The translations under genes and the position numbers were made by a program. From Mastigocoleus testarum BC008 (GTDB taxonomy: Bacteria > Cyanobacteriota > Cyanobacteriia > Cyanobacteriales > Nostocaceae): DNA of 64,000 nucleotides. The notes below the pieces were generated by a model, which was not told the DNA's origin, did not search any database, and worked only from the letters and a program-made list of their open reading frames with translations. Positions 28,621 to 36,815 of the stretch are shown in pieces (positions within the stretch are counted from its first letter, which is position 1; every line of letters begins with the position of its first letter). The stretch spans positions 36,844-100,843 of the forward strand of contig NZ_LMTZ01000108.1 in NCBI RefSeq assembly GCF_001456025.1. The letters run 5' to 3'.

Positions 28621-28817
28621 TATCTCCTTTTGAGAAGTGAGTCGATCCAGTCTTCGACCAAAGATGTAATAGTCTTATCTCTATCCGCCGCATAAGCCCG
28701 TAACTTATTTAATCTTTTCTCAGACATCCTGAGACTTAATCTCTTCTTTTCCATATTTTGAATAAGCTCATTCATGTGAATGAGGAATCGATCCCATCCA
28801 ATACTAAATAATGGCAT
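28620..28817 (-). CDS. Small ribbon-helix-helix-like protein
   Basis: A 65-residue basic protein. The C-terminal 44 residues (KKRLSLRMSEKRLNKLRAYA, then DKTITSLVEDWIDSLL) look like an Arc/CopG ribbon-helix-helix fold: a beta strand with alternating basic residues, then two helices. The first ATG (28817) follows TAAGGATAG, a good ribosome binding site; later ATGs exist before the conserved part. Proteins of this kind are DNA-binding repressors, often of their own promoter or of a toxin partner. No toxin gene is adjacent. The stop codon overlaps the end of the hairpin cluster at 28500-28620. Confidence 0.6.
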   Translation of the reverse strand: MPLFSIGWDRFLIHMNELIQNMEKKRLSLRMSEKRLNKLRAYAADRDKTITSLVEDWIDSLLKRR

Positions 28818-29196
28818 CTATCCTTACATGAAAACGATTTCTCTACTTGAACACCAGAATAAATAATTATTATTCCGAGAAAATACCATTAATTAAATAT
28901 TAAATATTAATATAAAAACAATAAAAACTACTTACAAGCACTAATAATTACTTTGTTTTTGCTGCTTTAATTACAGTTTTTATTTTTATAGATAAAGTTG
29001 CCAAAATGGCAACCTCAACCAAAATTGGCAGGATATCTTATATAAAGATAAACGACTTCAAGGGTGTTGTTGTCAGGGTGTATCACACCATTTCAATAAA
29101 TAGTTGATACATTGTCTACCTTTCTCAAAAATAAAGATTAGTCACAAAATCATCTAAATACTAAAATTTAGATAATTGTAAAACAATAATCAGGTT
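28818..29196. other. Intergenic region upstream of the sRNA candidate
   Basis: A/T-rich, with no coding frame. It contains a short perfect hairpin GGTGT-atc-ACACC near 29077-29090, in a segment with GGTG-rich words (GTTGTCAGGGTG). TGTCAGGGTG recurs at the 3' part of the sRNA candidate. Confidence 0.4.
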
Positions 29197-29368
29197 TGAC
29201 ATTTGCCGCGATGAGAATATCAAATATATACGAATGCTGTTCTTGACCCACACGTTAGCCCCCAAAATAAAGTACAGCATGGTTTATATAAATTCTCTAC
29301 GCTTCAGCGACAAATGTCAGGGTGGGAGTTTGAAAGCGATTGATATGCTTCCTCCCACCTTTTTTTTT
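29197..29368 (+). ncRNA. Candidate structured small RNA with its own terminator
   Basis: No protein is encoded here, but nested complementary blocks form one elongated hairpin. TGACATTTGCCGC (29197-29209) pairs with GCGACAAATGTCA (29307-29319), 12 of 13. GAGAAT (29213-29218) pairs with ATTCTC (29292-29297), a TATATA pair follows, and ATGCTGT (29234-29240) pairs with ACAGCAT (29274-29280), leaving a 33-base apical loop. Two bases later comes a textbook intrinsic terminator. Length (about 170 nt), long bulged stem and terminator fit a free-standing regulatory RNA. A 6S-type architecture is possible but not shown. I could not match it to a named family. Confidence 0.6.
29321..29368 (+). terminator. 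Intrinsic terminator of the sRNA candidate
   Basis: GGTGGGAG (29321-29328) pairs with CTCCCACC (29352-29359), with an inner AAGC/GCTT pair, followed immediately by a run of nine T. The direction is plus. No plus-strand protein gene precedes it within more than 2 kb, which argues for a short non-coding transcript. Confidence 0.8.
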
Positions 29369-29447
29369 ATTCATTAATACTGTCTAATATTTATGATTTT
29401 TATGAACAATAAAATTTGAAATAAATTATGTTTGACTCATAAGATTT

Positions 29448-29475
29448 AGACGTTGTCATGCAACGTCTTTTTTTT
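29448..29475 (+). terminator. Second plus-strand hairpin with T-run
   Basis: AGACGTTG and CAACGTCT form a perfect 8-bp stem with a 5-base loop, and eight T follow. The stem sequence belongs to the AGACGTTGCATGCAACGTCT palindrome family also seen at 31652-31671, so it may be a repeat that doubles as a terminator. Confidence 0.6.
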
Positions 29476-29491
29476 AGAAAATAAGATTCGA

Positions 29492-30427
29492 TTAAATAAA
29501 ATCAGTTCCCATTAAAAATTCAATAATTTCTTCATTAACGACCTCAGAAGCACCTGATGAAGCATCGTGACGACAATTTCTTAAAACTTTCAACTGAGAG
29601 TTAGGTAAACATTGATTTAACTTATAACCATGAGCAATAGGAAACCAACTATCTTGCTCTCCCCACAATATTAATGTGGGACAATCTACAGAGTTTAGGT
29701 TATTTTGTATCTTGCTTAATAAACCAGTTTTGTTGAACTTACAATTTTTGATTTCTCGATCTGCTATTTGTAGTTCTTCAGCTGCTTTGGTTAAAGTCCC
29801 GGGAAATTCAATAAACGGATAAGTTATCCAATAAATATCCTCAGGAGTTAATATTGATGGGTCAAACAGCACCTCACGTCGTTCAATCGCCATAACTTCT
29901 CTAATCAGGGGTGCGAATAAATACGTCAAACGCAAACGATCTATTATTTGAACTACTTCTAATGGGGTGTGGGAAAATAATCTCATGCCCCAATGAGGCA
30001 AAGCTTCTGTAAAGATTGGGACATTCACCACCACTAATCGCCCAATAATTTGAGGATGCTCTTGAGCAAGCGCTAAAGCAATCAACGCTCCTAAAGATTC
30101 TGCAACTACCGTCGCTGGTTCGTCACATAATTCCTTAATAATGCGCTCAAATTCAATCGCTTGGTGACCTTCAACCTCTCGACGATCTTGGGGTTTTTCC
30201 GAAAAGCCAAAACCTTTAGCATCAAAGCAAATTACCCGAAAATGTTGGGACAATGGCTCAATACTTTTACGCCAGTTGTAGCTCCAACTACCAATACCAT
30301 GTAATAAAATTAGTGGCTTCCCTACTCCTTTTTCTCCGTAAGCTACTTGCATGGGATAGCCACTAGCATCAGTAATCGTTAAGTATTGTCTACCTTTGGG
30401 AAAGGTTTTTTGCCACCAATCTTGCAT
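29492..30427 (-). CDS. Alpha/beta hydrolase
   Basis: A 311-residue alpha/beta-fold hydrolase, probably soluble. The oxyanion HGIG motif is in LILLHGIGSWSYNW. The nucleophile elbow reads AESLG, so the first Gly of the usual GxSxG is Ala. The acid is Asp in WGEQDSWFP and the base is His in NCRHDAS. These complete a catalytic triad, and the length is normal. Similar cyanobacterial proteins are annotated only as hydrolases; the substrate is unknown. The next upstream gene on the same strand (DUF4112) ends 31 bp before its start, so they may be one transcript. Confidence 0.85.
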   Translation of the reverse strand: MQDWWQKTFPKGRQYLTITDASGYPMQVAYGEKGVGKPLILLHGIGSWSYNWRKSIEPLSQHFRVICFDAKGFGFSEKPQDRREVEGHQAIEFERIIKELCDEPATVVAESLGALIALALAQEHPQIIGRLVVVNVPIFTEALPHWGMRLFSHTPLEVVQIIDRLRLTYLFAPLIREVMAIERREVLFDPSILTPEDIYWITYPFIEFPGTLTKAAEELQIADREIKNCKFNKTGLLSKIQNNLNSVDCPTLILWGEQDSWFPIAHGYKLNQCLPNSQLKVLRNCRHDASSGASEVVNEEIIEFLMGTDFI

Positions 30428-30458
30428 TTATTTAAAAAAATAATCTATTGTGTGTGCT

Positions 30459-30965
30459 TTATTTGCCTGTAAATAATCCTACCAAAAAGCTAGTTATCAT
30501 TACTGTTAAGGAAACTAAACCGATAGTGAGAAGTAATAAGCCAGCTACCAACATTACAATAAACCATACGTTACGATCCCTTTTGCGACCGGGAAACTGT
30601 AAATGTTCTTCAACTAACTTGAGATTATAGTCGTTAGCTCTCCAGGTAAAATCAAACAGATCCCCCAAAACTGGTACTGCCCCGATTAGGGCATCTAAAA
30701 TAATATTCAGGACCATCTTAGCTAGCATTCCAGCAGGAGCACCCAAACGTGCAGCTTCTACAACAATATAAGCGGAAAGTAAAATTCCTAGGAAATCACC
30801 ACCTACGGGTAGTAGTCCTATAATCGGATCCAAACCAAGACCAATACCTGTTCCCGGAATTACGATCGCACTATCTAAAATACGACTTAGAGCACGCAAG
30901 CGTTTGAGAGCGCCTGCTTTACTATTTGGGTCTATAGTGGAAAATTTTGATGGAGGTAAGGACAT
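30459..30965 (-). CDS. DUF4112 membrane protein
   Basis: A 168-residue protein of the DUF4112 family. Conserved features are IPGTGIGLGLDPIIGLLPVG, a hydrophobic stretch LSAYIVVEAARLGAP, then VPVLGDLFDFTWRANDYNL. Two hydrophobic helices occur at the C-terminus (about 130-165). It is probably an integral membrane protein of unknown role. It directly precedes the alpha/beta hydrolase gene on the same strand. A decayed second copy lies 170 bp upstream. Confidence 0.85.
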   Translation of the reverse strand: MSLPPSKFSTIDPNSKAGALKRLRALSRILDSAIVIPGTGIGLGLDPIIGLLPVGGDFLGILLSAYIVVEAARLGAPAGMLAKMVLNIILDALIGAVPVLGDLFDFTWRANDYNLKLVEEHLQFPGRKRDRNVWFIVMLVAGLLLLTIGLVSLTVMITSFLVGLFTGK

Positions 30966-31133
30966 AATAGGATTTGATCAGTGTATCTCCCCCACAGAGC
31001 ATATCTTACATCATACTGAATCGTTAAACTGAATTTCTAAATATTACATAACAAAGTTTTCTACAATAGATTCGCGTACCACTTTAAGAATAAGAATTTA
31101 ATAACCTGTAATTCTAAAGTTTGGAATGGTGCG

Positions 31134-31508
31134 TTACTGCAAGTGTTCTTCAAGTAGCTTAAGATTATATTCGTTAGCTCTCTAGATAAAATCAAACACG
31201 TCTCCTAAAACTGGTATTACTCCGATTAGGGTATCTAAAATAATATTTAGAAGCATTTTAGCTACTATTTCAGTAGAAGCACCTAAACGTAAGGCTTCCA
31301 CAACAATATAAGCAGAAAGTAAAAGCCCCAAGATATCACCACCTACAGGTAGCAGCAATCCTATAATCGGATCCAGACCAAGACTAATACCTGTTCCCGG
31401 AATTACGATCCCACGATCTAAAATACGACTTAGAGTACGCAAACGTTTGAGAGCACCTGCTTTGCGATTTGAATTTATAGTGGAAAATTTAGATGGAGGT
31501 AAAGACAC
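31134..31508 (-). pseudogene. Truncated tandem copy of the DUF4112 gene
   Basis: The first 108 codons are highly similar to the intact neighbour, beginning with the same MSLPPSKFSTI. The frame then meets TAG exactly where the intact copy has the Trp codon of DFTWRAN. Reading on in frame gives RANEYNLKLLEEHLQ and a TAA at 31136-31134. The two C-terminal membrane helices are missing. This is a tandem duplication that has lost its end. A short product may still be made. Confidence 0.8.
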
Positions 31509-31616
31509 TATAGGATTTTCTCAGATCGTATATTGCACCTCTGAGTATAGAGGACGAAAATTTCAAAATCACCGCAATAAAGCTACATTATTTTTACTTT
31601 ATGCAGACATATAACA

Positions 31617-31718
31617 CAATACGGTTCAGATAAGACTAAATCGGTTGCTATAGACGTTGCATGCAACGTCTCTACATGCCCAAAATAATTATGGTTCAAC
31701 CTTAACTGAACCGTATTG
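31617..31718. repeat. Inverted-repeat element with nested palindrome
   Basis: CAATACGGTTCAG (31617-31629) is repeated inverted as CTGAACCGTATTG (31706-31718). Between them lies the perfect 20-base palindrome AGACGTTGCATGCAACGTCT (31652-31671). The outer flanks (ACATATAACA and TGACATATAAC) extend the similarity. It resembles a small non-autonomous element carrying a common cyanobacterial palindrome. Confidence 0.55.
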
Positions 31719-31742
31719 ACATATAACAACCAAATGTATCTC

Positions 31743-32681
31743 TCAACGCCAATCATCAATAACAAAGACATCAGAGCGATTGTAAGCAGGTTGATTTGGT
31801 TTATGCATAGCCACAGCTAATCTATCAATTTTAAAACCAAGAGCAAGTATTTTTTTATAGGCGCGATCGCGTTCCGTACTCATTCCACAAATTAAACGAG
31901 ATAGTTTTTGTTCCATAGCAAATTTTTCACACTCTCGTAAGAGTTGCTCGAACCACTGCTCAGTCTCTTTACCTGGACGCACAGCTGCAAACTTCACGTA
32001 ACAAGTATCTTTACCTGCTTCTGTATTTTCTCCACAGTGACAAATTGCAAAACCTAACAAGGTATCATTACCCCAAAGCAGAATAGTATCGCCTAAATTT
32101 TTGCTGTTTACTGTAGTTATTTCACTTCTAACATCCAAATTATCGTAAATTGTATCTGTTAATTCATAACAACTTTGGAGAGATTCCATTTGCTCCAAAT
32201 TACTTAATTGAGAATATTTAATTCTTTGCAAAGCTTGTTGGTAAGGTTGAGGTTGTTTGGAAGTAAATGCAATCAGAAAACGGGGGTAAAAACCAAATTT
32301 TTGATATAAGCACAAATGCTTAGGGCTGTTAGCAAATGTACAAAATCCTGCTTGTTTAATGTTCCAAGATTCAAAGCATGCGATCGCAGGTTCAATTAAT
32401 TTTTTCCCAATACCTTGCTCCCAAAAATCTGGATGTACAATAAGGGGACCAAATAGTCCAAAACTACCCCAATTAGTAGCTATATTAACTCCTACTATTT
32501 GTCCATCAATTTCTGCTGCAAATGCTGCTTCTGGATTGTTATACCAACGATTCATATAGTTTAGATCGCTACCATAATTCTCCGGAATTGGATGTTTAAC
32601 AAATTTACCAAAAGCAACCCGAAAAATATAGTTAGCTTGCATTAGTTCGCTTTCTTTGAGCAGACGAATAGAAATTGACAT
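31743..32681 (-). CDS. Double GNAT-fold acetyltransferase
   Basis: A 312-residue protein with an N-terminal GNAT domain (about 5-140). The acetyl-CoA pyrophosphate-binding segment is LIVHPDFWEQGIGKKLIEPA, followed by a CLYQKFGF motif. A second, weaker GNAT-like half (about 170-305) ends with KKILALGFKIDRLAVAM. Such two-domain GNAT proteins acetylate small molecules or proteins, and the substrate is not predictable. ATG 32681; only the first half has a clear cofactor motif. It stands alone between convergent or divergent neighbours. Confidence 0.8.
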   Translation of the reverse strand: MSISIRLLKESELMQANYIFRVAFGKFVKHPIPENYGSDLNYMNRWYNNPEAAFAAEIDGQIVGVNIATNWGSFGLFGPLIVHPDFWEQGIGKKLIEPAIACFESWNIKQAGFCTFANSPKHLCLYQKFGFYPRFLIAFTSKQPQPYQQALQRIKYSQLSNLEQMESLQSCYELTDTIYDNLDVRSEITTVNSKNLGDTILLWGNDTLLGFAICHCGENTEAGKDTCYVKFAAVRPGKETEQWFEQLLRECEKFAMEQKLSRLICGMSTERDRAYKKILALGFKIDRLAVAMHKPNQPAYNRSDVFVIDDWR

Positions 32682-32968
32682 CTAAAGGAAGTGGGATTAT
32701 TTAGTAATTAGTAATGGGCAATTTAGTAATTTTTTGTTATTTATTAACAAAGTTAATAAGCATTATAAGCTGTGTCACAGACACATAATATTCCAAATAA
32801 ATAGATATGCTATAACGAATAAGGTGAAAGGAAAGAGGATAAATATTTTTATTCATACATTAAGGAAGAAACTTAGTTATTCCTTTCGACTTAACAATTA
32901 TTAAAAACTTTTTGTTAAAATGATTTACATAAGTTAATTTCTGGTTGGAAAAATACACTTACCCTAGC

Positions 32969-34294
32969 ATGACCCAAATAAAAACTAATATCCAGTCTGA
33001 TGAACCAAAAGTTACTCGTCTATTTTCTCATTTAGAAAAGGATGGTAACCAACTAAAACATCACCCCGGTAGTGTTTTTGGAAGTGCGGCTTTGCTTGCA
33101 GGGAATACAGTTGGGGCAGGAATTTTGGCGTTACCAGCGGTCACTTTACCAAGTGGTATAGTTCCATCTACGGCACTGTTATTTGCAGTTTGGCTATATG
33201 TATTGATCTCGGGTCTTTTAATTGCAGAGGTCACCTTAAATAGGATGCGTGTAGAAGGACGTCCGAATTTAGGCTTCTTGTCAATAGTTGAAGGTACACT
33301 GGGTACATTTACTGGTAGGTTGGCTGGGGGTGCGTTCTTATTCTTTCATTACAGTTTGTTAGTAGCATATATAGCTCGTGGTGGTGATATTCTCTTGGGT
33401 GGAGCCTCTCACTTATTGGGTATGGATGGGGCTTTACCGACGTGGGTAGGAGCAATAATGTTTACCTCGCTTTTTGGTAGCATTTTGTATCTTGCAAGAG
33501 ACAGATTTGTAGAGAAGTTAAATAGTATCTTTGTTGTTATTGTTGTTTTCTCCTTTTTAGGGCTAGTTTTTCTAGAGGGAACGCAGATTCACCCAGTACG
33601 TTTCTTATTTCAAGATTGGCGAGCTTTACCTGGGGCTGTTTCCGTAATGTTGGTGGCGATGTTTTTTCATAGCGTCGTACCAGTCATCGTTAGCCAATTG
33701 GAAGGGGATATACAAAAGATTCGCAAGTCAATTGTTATTGGCTCTTCGATCCCTCTAGTTATGTTCTTGGTATGGAATGCTGTAATTTTAGGAAGTATTA
33801 GTCCTCAAATCGTGGAGAATATTTCCTCGGGGGAAACAGTTTTCGACCCCTTACAGTTCCTCTACACCCATGGAGCACAGAATATTTTGGGAGTACTAAT
33901 TCCTGTATTTTCAGAGTTTGCGATCGTAACTTCTTTTATTGGCTTTTTCTTTGGTTTACGGGATTTTTTCCAAGACATGAATTTGTTTGAGATTAATCAG
34001 CCCGTTCCCCGTTTACCAGTAATCTCATTGGTGATGTTTCCGCCGATGAGTTTATCACTAATTAATCCCAACATATTTTTTGGTGCTCTAGATTATGCAG
34101 GAAGTTTTAGTATCTCAATTTTAGGGGGAATTCTTCCAGCGTTGATGAGTTGGAAACAACGGGAAACTGATCGCGATTCAAATAACGACCATCAAATTCT
34201 TGCTCCTGGTGGAAAAATTACCCTAGTTTTAACAATTGCGATCGCGCTGGTAATTATAGTTAGGCAAATTTTACTAATGAGTCCCCAGTTTTAA
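32969..34294 (+). CDS. Aromatic amino acid permease-type transporter
   Basis: An integral membrane protein of about 440 residues and 11 hydrophobic segments, from the hydroxy/aromatic amino acid permease group (TyrP/Mtr-like). The N-terminal signature GNTVGAGILALP matches the substrate- and ion-binding first helix of the LeuT-fold APC superfamily. ATG 32969 is preferred over a TTG at 32945; neither has a good ribosome binding site. Expected role is proton-coupled uptake of tyrosine or tryptophan. The substrate is inferred only from the family. Confidence 0.85.
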   Translation: MTQIKTNIQSDEPKVTRLFSHLEKDGNQLKHHPGSVFGSAALLAGNTVGAGILALPAVTLPSGIVPSTALLFAVWLYVLISGLLIAEVTLNRMRVEGRPNLGFLSIVEGTLGTFTGRLAGGAFLFFHYSLLVAYIARGGDILLGGASHLLGMDGALPTWVGAIMFTSLFGSILYLARDRFVEKLNSIFVVIVVFSFLGLVFLEGTQIHPVRFLFQDWRALPGAVSVMLVAMFFHSVVPVIVSQLEGDIQKIRKSIVIGSSIPLVMFLVWNAVILGSISPQIVENISSGETVFDPLQFLYTHGAQNILGVLIPVFSEFAIVTSFIGFFFGLRDFFQDMNLFEINQPVPRLPVISLVMFPPMSLSLINPNIFFGALDYAGSFSISILGGILPALMSWKQRETDRDSNNDHQILAPGGKITLVLTIAIALVIIVRQILLMSPQF

Positions 34295-34330
34295 AGTTCT
34301 AGTTGCTTGTAGAAATTTAATTTGCTTGTA

Positions 34331-34356
34331 GAGGGGTTAAGGAGGATTTACCCCTC
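34331..34356 (+). terminator. Hairpin after the permease gene
   Basis: GAGGGGT and ACCCCTC form a 7-bp stem 37 bp after the permease stop, without a strong T-run. It is a weak terminator candidate. The remaining gap to 34776 is A/T rich, and nothing else was seen. Confidence 0.35.
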
Positions 34357-34776
34357 CACTAGTTTCAATATTTCTGACTTCGGTGAGAAACAAACCACCA
34401 GAGAACAATGCATCACTAAGTAATATTTATAACTTAATCAATAAGATTAGTTGATTGAGATAAACTTATCCCATACTTCTTCCCCATTGATTGTAAAAGT
34501 ATTTGTAGCAGTAAATTTTTTGATTAGGAAATAACCTTAACAACAAGGATGACGCTTTCTTAATACCCTCTTATACTTATAGCTGTCAAGACTAACAAGC
34601 ATCAAATAACCTTGCTACTTGACTATAGTTCATTAGTACTATACTTTGGTTTTGGCGAGACTAAACTTCGCTAGGTTTCTTCACAGTATGGACTGTTTAA
34701 GTATCAGTGAGGAGTTTTTGTTCGCTGAAACGCCATAAATCAAGTTGTAACTTGTAATGTCTAAGGGTGAGGTTAT

Positions 34777-35763
34777 ATGGGACACAGATCCAATTTCGTT
34801 ATTATCCAAAACAGGGAAATAAACATTTACTATTCTCATTGGGGTGCAATTTCTATTCCCAAAGATATTTTTTATGGTCCCCAAATTACCATTGACTATA
34901 TTAAGTCTTTGCAACCTGTAGAAACCTTATTGGATGACCTATGGTGTGAAGGTGCAGTACTCGTAGATACTCATGAGAAACAGCTGATATTTTGGGGTGG
35001 TGATGGTTATGAGTATCCAGCAGTTCGTAAATATTTCATTTCCCTGCTCCAGTTAAATTGGGAAGGTTGGGGAATTCGCTGGGCTGAACAGGGAATTATT
35101 GATATAGCCCAATATTTAAGAATAGATATTTCGCAAGTACAAACAGATATTGATTATTATCACTGGAAAAATTATCGAGGTTGGTTGGAAAATAGCAAAA
35201 CCGATTGTACTGAGACTCTTCTCACAGTTAAATATCATCCAGAACTGATTTTAGATTATAGATTTGATAATTATCTTACTGAGTTACTTTCCACCGGTTC
35301 AAGTTTATTTGAACTCCTTCAAAGTTGTGACCCAGTAGCAATTCCAGATGAAGAGAAAGTATGCAGTGGAGCATATTTAAATTTGTTTGAAAAAGAAATT
35401 TGGGTATGGTGGGGTAGACCAACAGATGAAAGAGTTGTAAGTAAAATATTAAGACACTGGGATGGTTGGACAGTCAAGCGTCACACAGAAGGTTTACCTT
35501 TTCAAGTAGAACTTTCAGGTCGTAGTTCAGATTTTATTCGGATGGAAGCAGAAACAGTAATTGAGCAAATATTAGATGACATAACTAAAAATGATAGATT
35601 CGACCCCAGAAAATGGATTGATACTATTGCATCTAATTGCGTTAATATCGAATATGCAGATATTTGGATCAATCCCGATACATTGAATAATTCTCAGCCA
35701 GAAATCACCGAGCGGGAAAAACAACAAGTTTTGCAGAGGATAATTAAATTATTGGAAGATTGA
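34777..35763 (+). CDS. Unknown protein, conserved-looking
   Basis: A 328-residue soluble protein. The N-terminus MGHRSNFVII..YYSHWGA resembles a family of uncharacterised bacterial proteins. The sequence is Trp-rich, with WGGDGYEYP, WEGWGIRWAEQG and a similar second-half segment (VWWGRPTDERVV..HWDGWTVKRHTEG), suggesting an internal duplication. No catalytic motif was recognised. ATG 34777 has GAGG four bases upstream, supporting this start. The gene is isolated, with no operon partner. Function is unknown. Confidence 0.75.
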   Translation: MGHRSNFVIIQNREINIYYSHWGAISIPKDIFYGPQITIDYIKSLQPVETLLDDLWCEGAVLVDTHEKQLIFWGGDGYEYPAVRKYFISLLQLNWEGWGIRWAEQGIIDIAQYLRIDISQVQTDIDYYHWKNYRGWLENSKTDCTETLLTVKYHPELILDYRFDNYLTELLSTGSSLFELLQSCDPVAIPDEEKVCSGAYLNLFEKEIWVWWGRPTDERVVSKILRHWDGWTVKRHTEGLPFQVELSGRSSDFIRMEAETVIEQILDDITKNDRFDPRKWIDTIASNCVNIEYADIWINPDTLNNSQPEITEREKQQVLQRIIKLLED

Positions 35764-35913
35764 GCATTGAAAAATTTAAGGAATAGATAATGGGTAATGG
35801 GTAACAGGTAATTGGTAATAAAAACCTATCCATTACCCTCATCCCTTCTTGATACTCCAAAACTTCATAAATTTTTGATTAGCTATCGGTCAAAACAGTA
35901 AAAGGATGGGTTA

Positions 35914-36300
35914 TCATCCATCAGTTTGAGCTTTAGATGCTTGCAGATTAGTCAGAGTTTTCCAGGTGTTTGCACTGGTATCGAAACATTTCCAAGTTTC
36001 CTTGCTTGGGTCTTTATAGCAAAATAAACAACGGTCATCAGCATCGAAGTCATCAGTCAAGTAGTAGACAATTCCGCGAAAAGGATAAGTTTTTCGACTC
36101 AGTCGTTTTGCAACTGCTTGATTAGGACATTCGACCACGAATACCGGTTCTGCTTTTAAATGAGCTAGAGAAAAAAAACACATTCTTAAGATAGCCCGAA
36201 GCCAACTTTCCGAATGCTCAAAATAGTCATCAATGATTTTATTCGTTAGAGCTTGCTCCAAAGATCGATCTTTTTCTTTAGAAGCATGAAAATCAGACAT
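35914..36300 (-). CDS. Unknown small soluble protein
   Basis: A 128-residue protein without membrane segments or recognised domain. The middle has a hydrophobic strand (EPVFVVECPN), and the C-terminal part RGIVYYLTDDFDADDRCLFC could be a small beta sheet. Cysteines are scattered, not in a zinc-finger spacing. ATG 36300 has AGGTG upstream. Composition and codon use look normal. Function is unknown. Confidence 0.6.
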   Translation of the reverse strand: MSDFHASKEKDRSLEQALTNKIIDDYFEHSESWLRAILRMCFFSLAHLKAEPVFVVECPNQAVAKRLSRKTYPFRGIVYYLTDDFDADDRCLFCYKDPSKETWKCFDTSANTWKTLTNLQASKAQTDG

Positions 36301-36815
36301 AGCAGCACCTATTGCTACACCATTGGTTCGAGATTAAACTAAAAGTCCGGCGAATGACAAGGGTATGAGGTAAAACAGGACATCGCCGGTAAGAGTAGCA
36401 AGGCAAGCAAACAGTGAATTGAAGACAAACATTCAGCATAAATGTTAAAAATTAAAATATTTGGACTTATTTGCTTATCCAAAGCTACCCATTCTCTATT
36501 CTTACCAAGAAAGTACTTAATTACCAACCGTATTCGAAATAGTTTGTCATCAAATATAAATTAAGTTTAGAGAAATCTCGATTTATTGTTGTTTGTAATT
36601 GGTAATTAATAAAATCGCTATTTCTTTTGAAGGTGCATCAATTCATGCAACCTAGCAAACCGTATCAGGACATGAAAGGCGACAACTTCTCAGGAAAGTA
36701 TACGTTTCAATTATTCCAGTTAAGCAACCAATTTAAAGGACATTCAGTAGACAATTAACCCAAATAATGATAATCATTCTTGCAAATGTCTTTTTTTTTG
36801 TAAGTCCATTAAATT
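36301..36815. other. Intergenic region, no gene seen
   Basis: About 515 bp, A/T rich with one GC-richer patch near 36345-36410. No convincing coding frame, hairpin or array was found. It lies downstream of the AAA-WD40 gene and upstream of the small unknown gene, both minus strand. Confidence 0.4.

Noticed and set aside
31583..31771. 62-residue minus-strand frame
   Set aside because: It overlaps the 3' end of the GNAT gene in another frame and crosses an inverted-repeat element.
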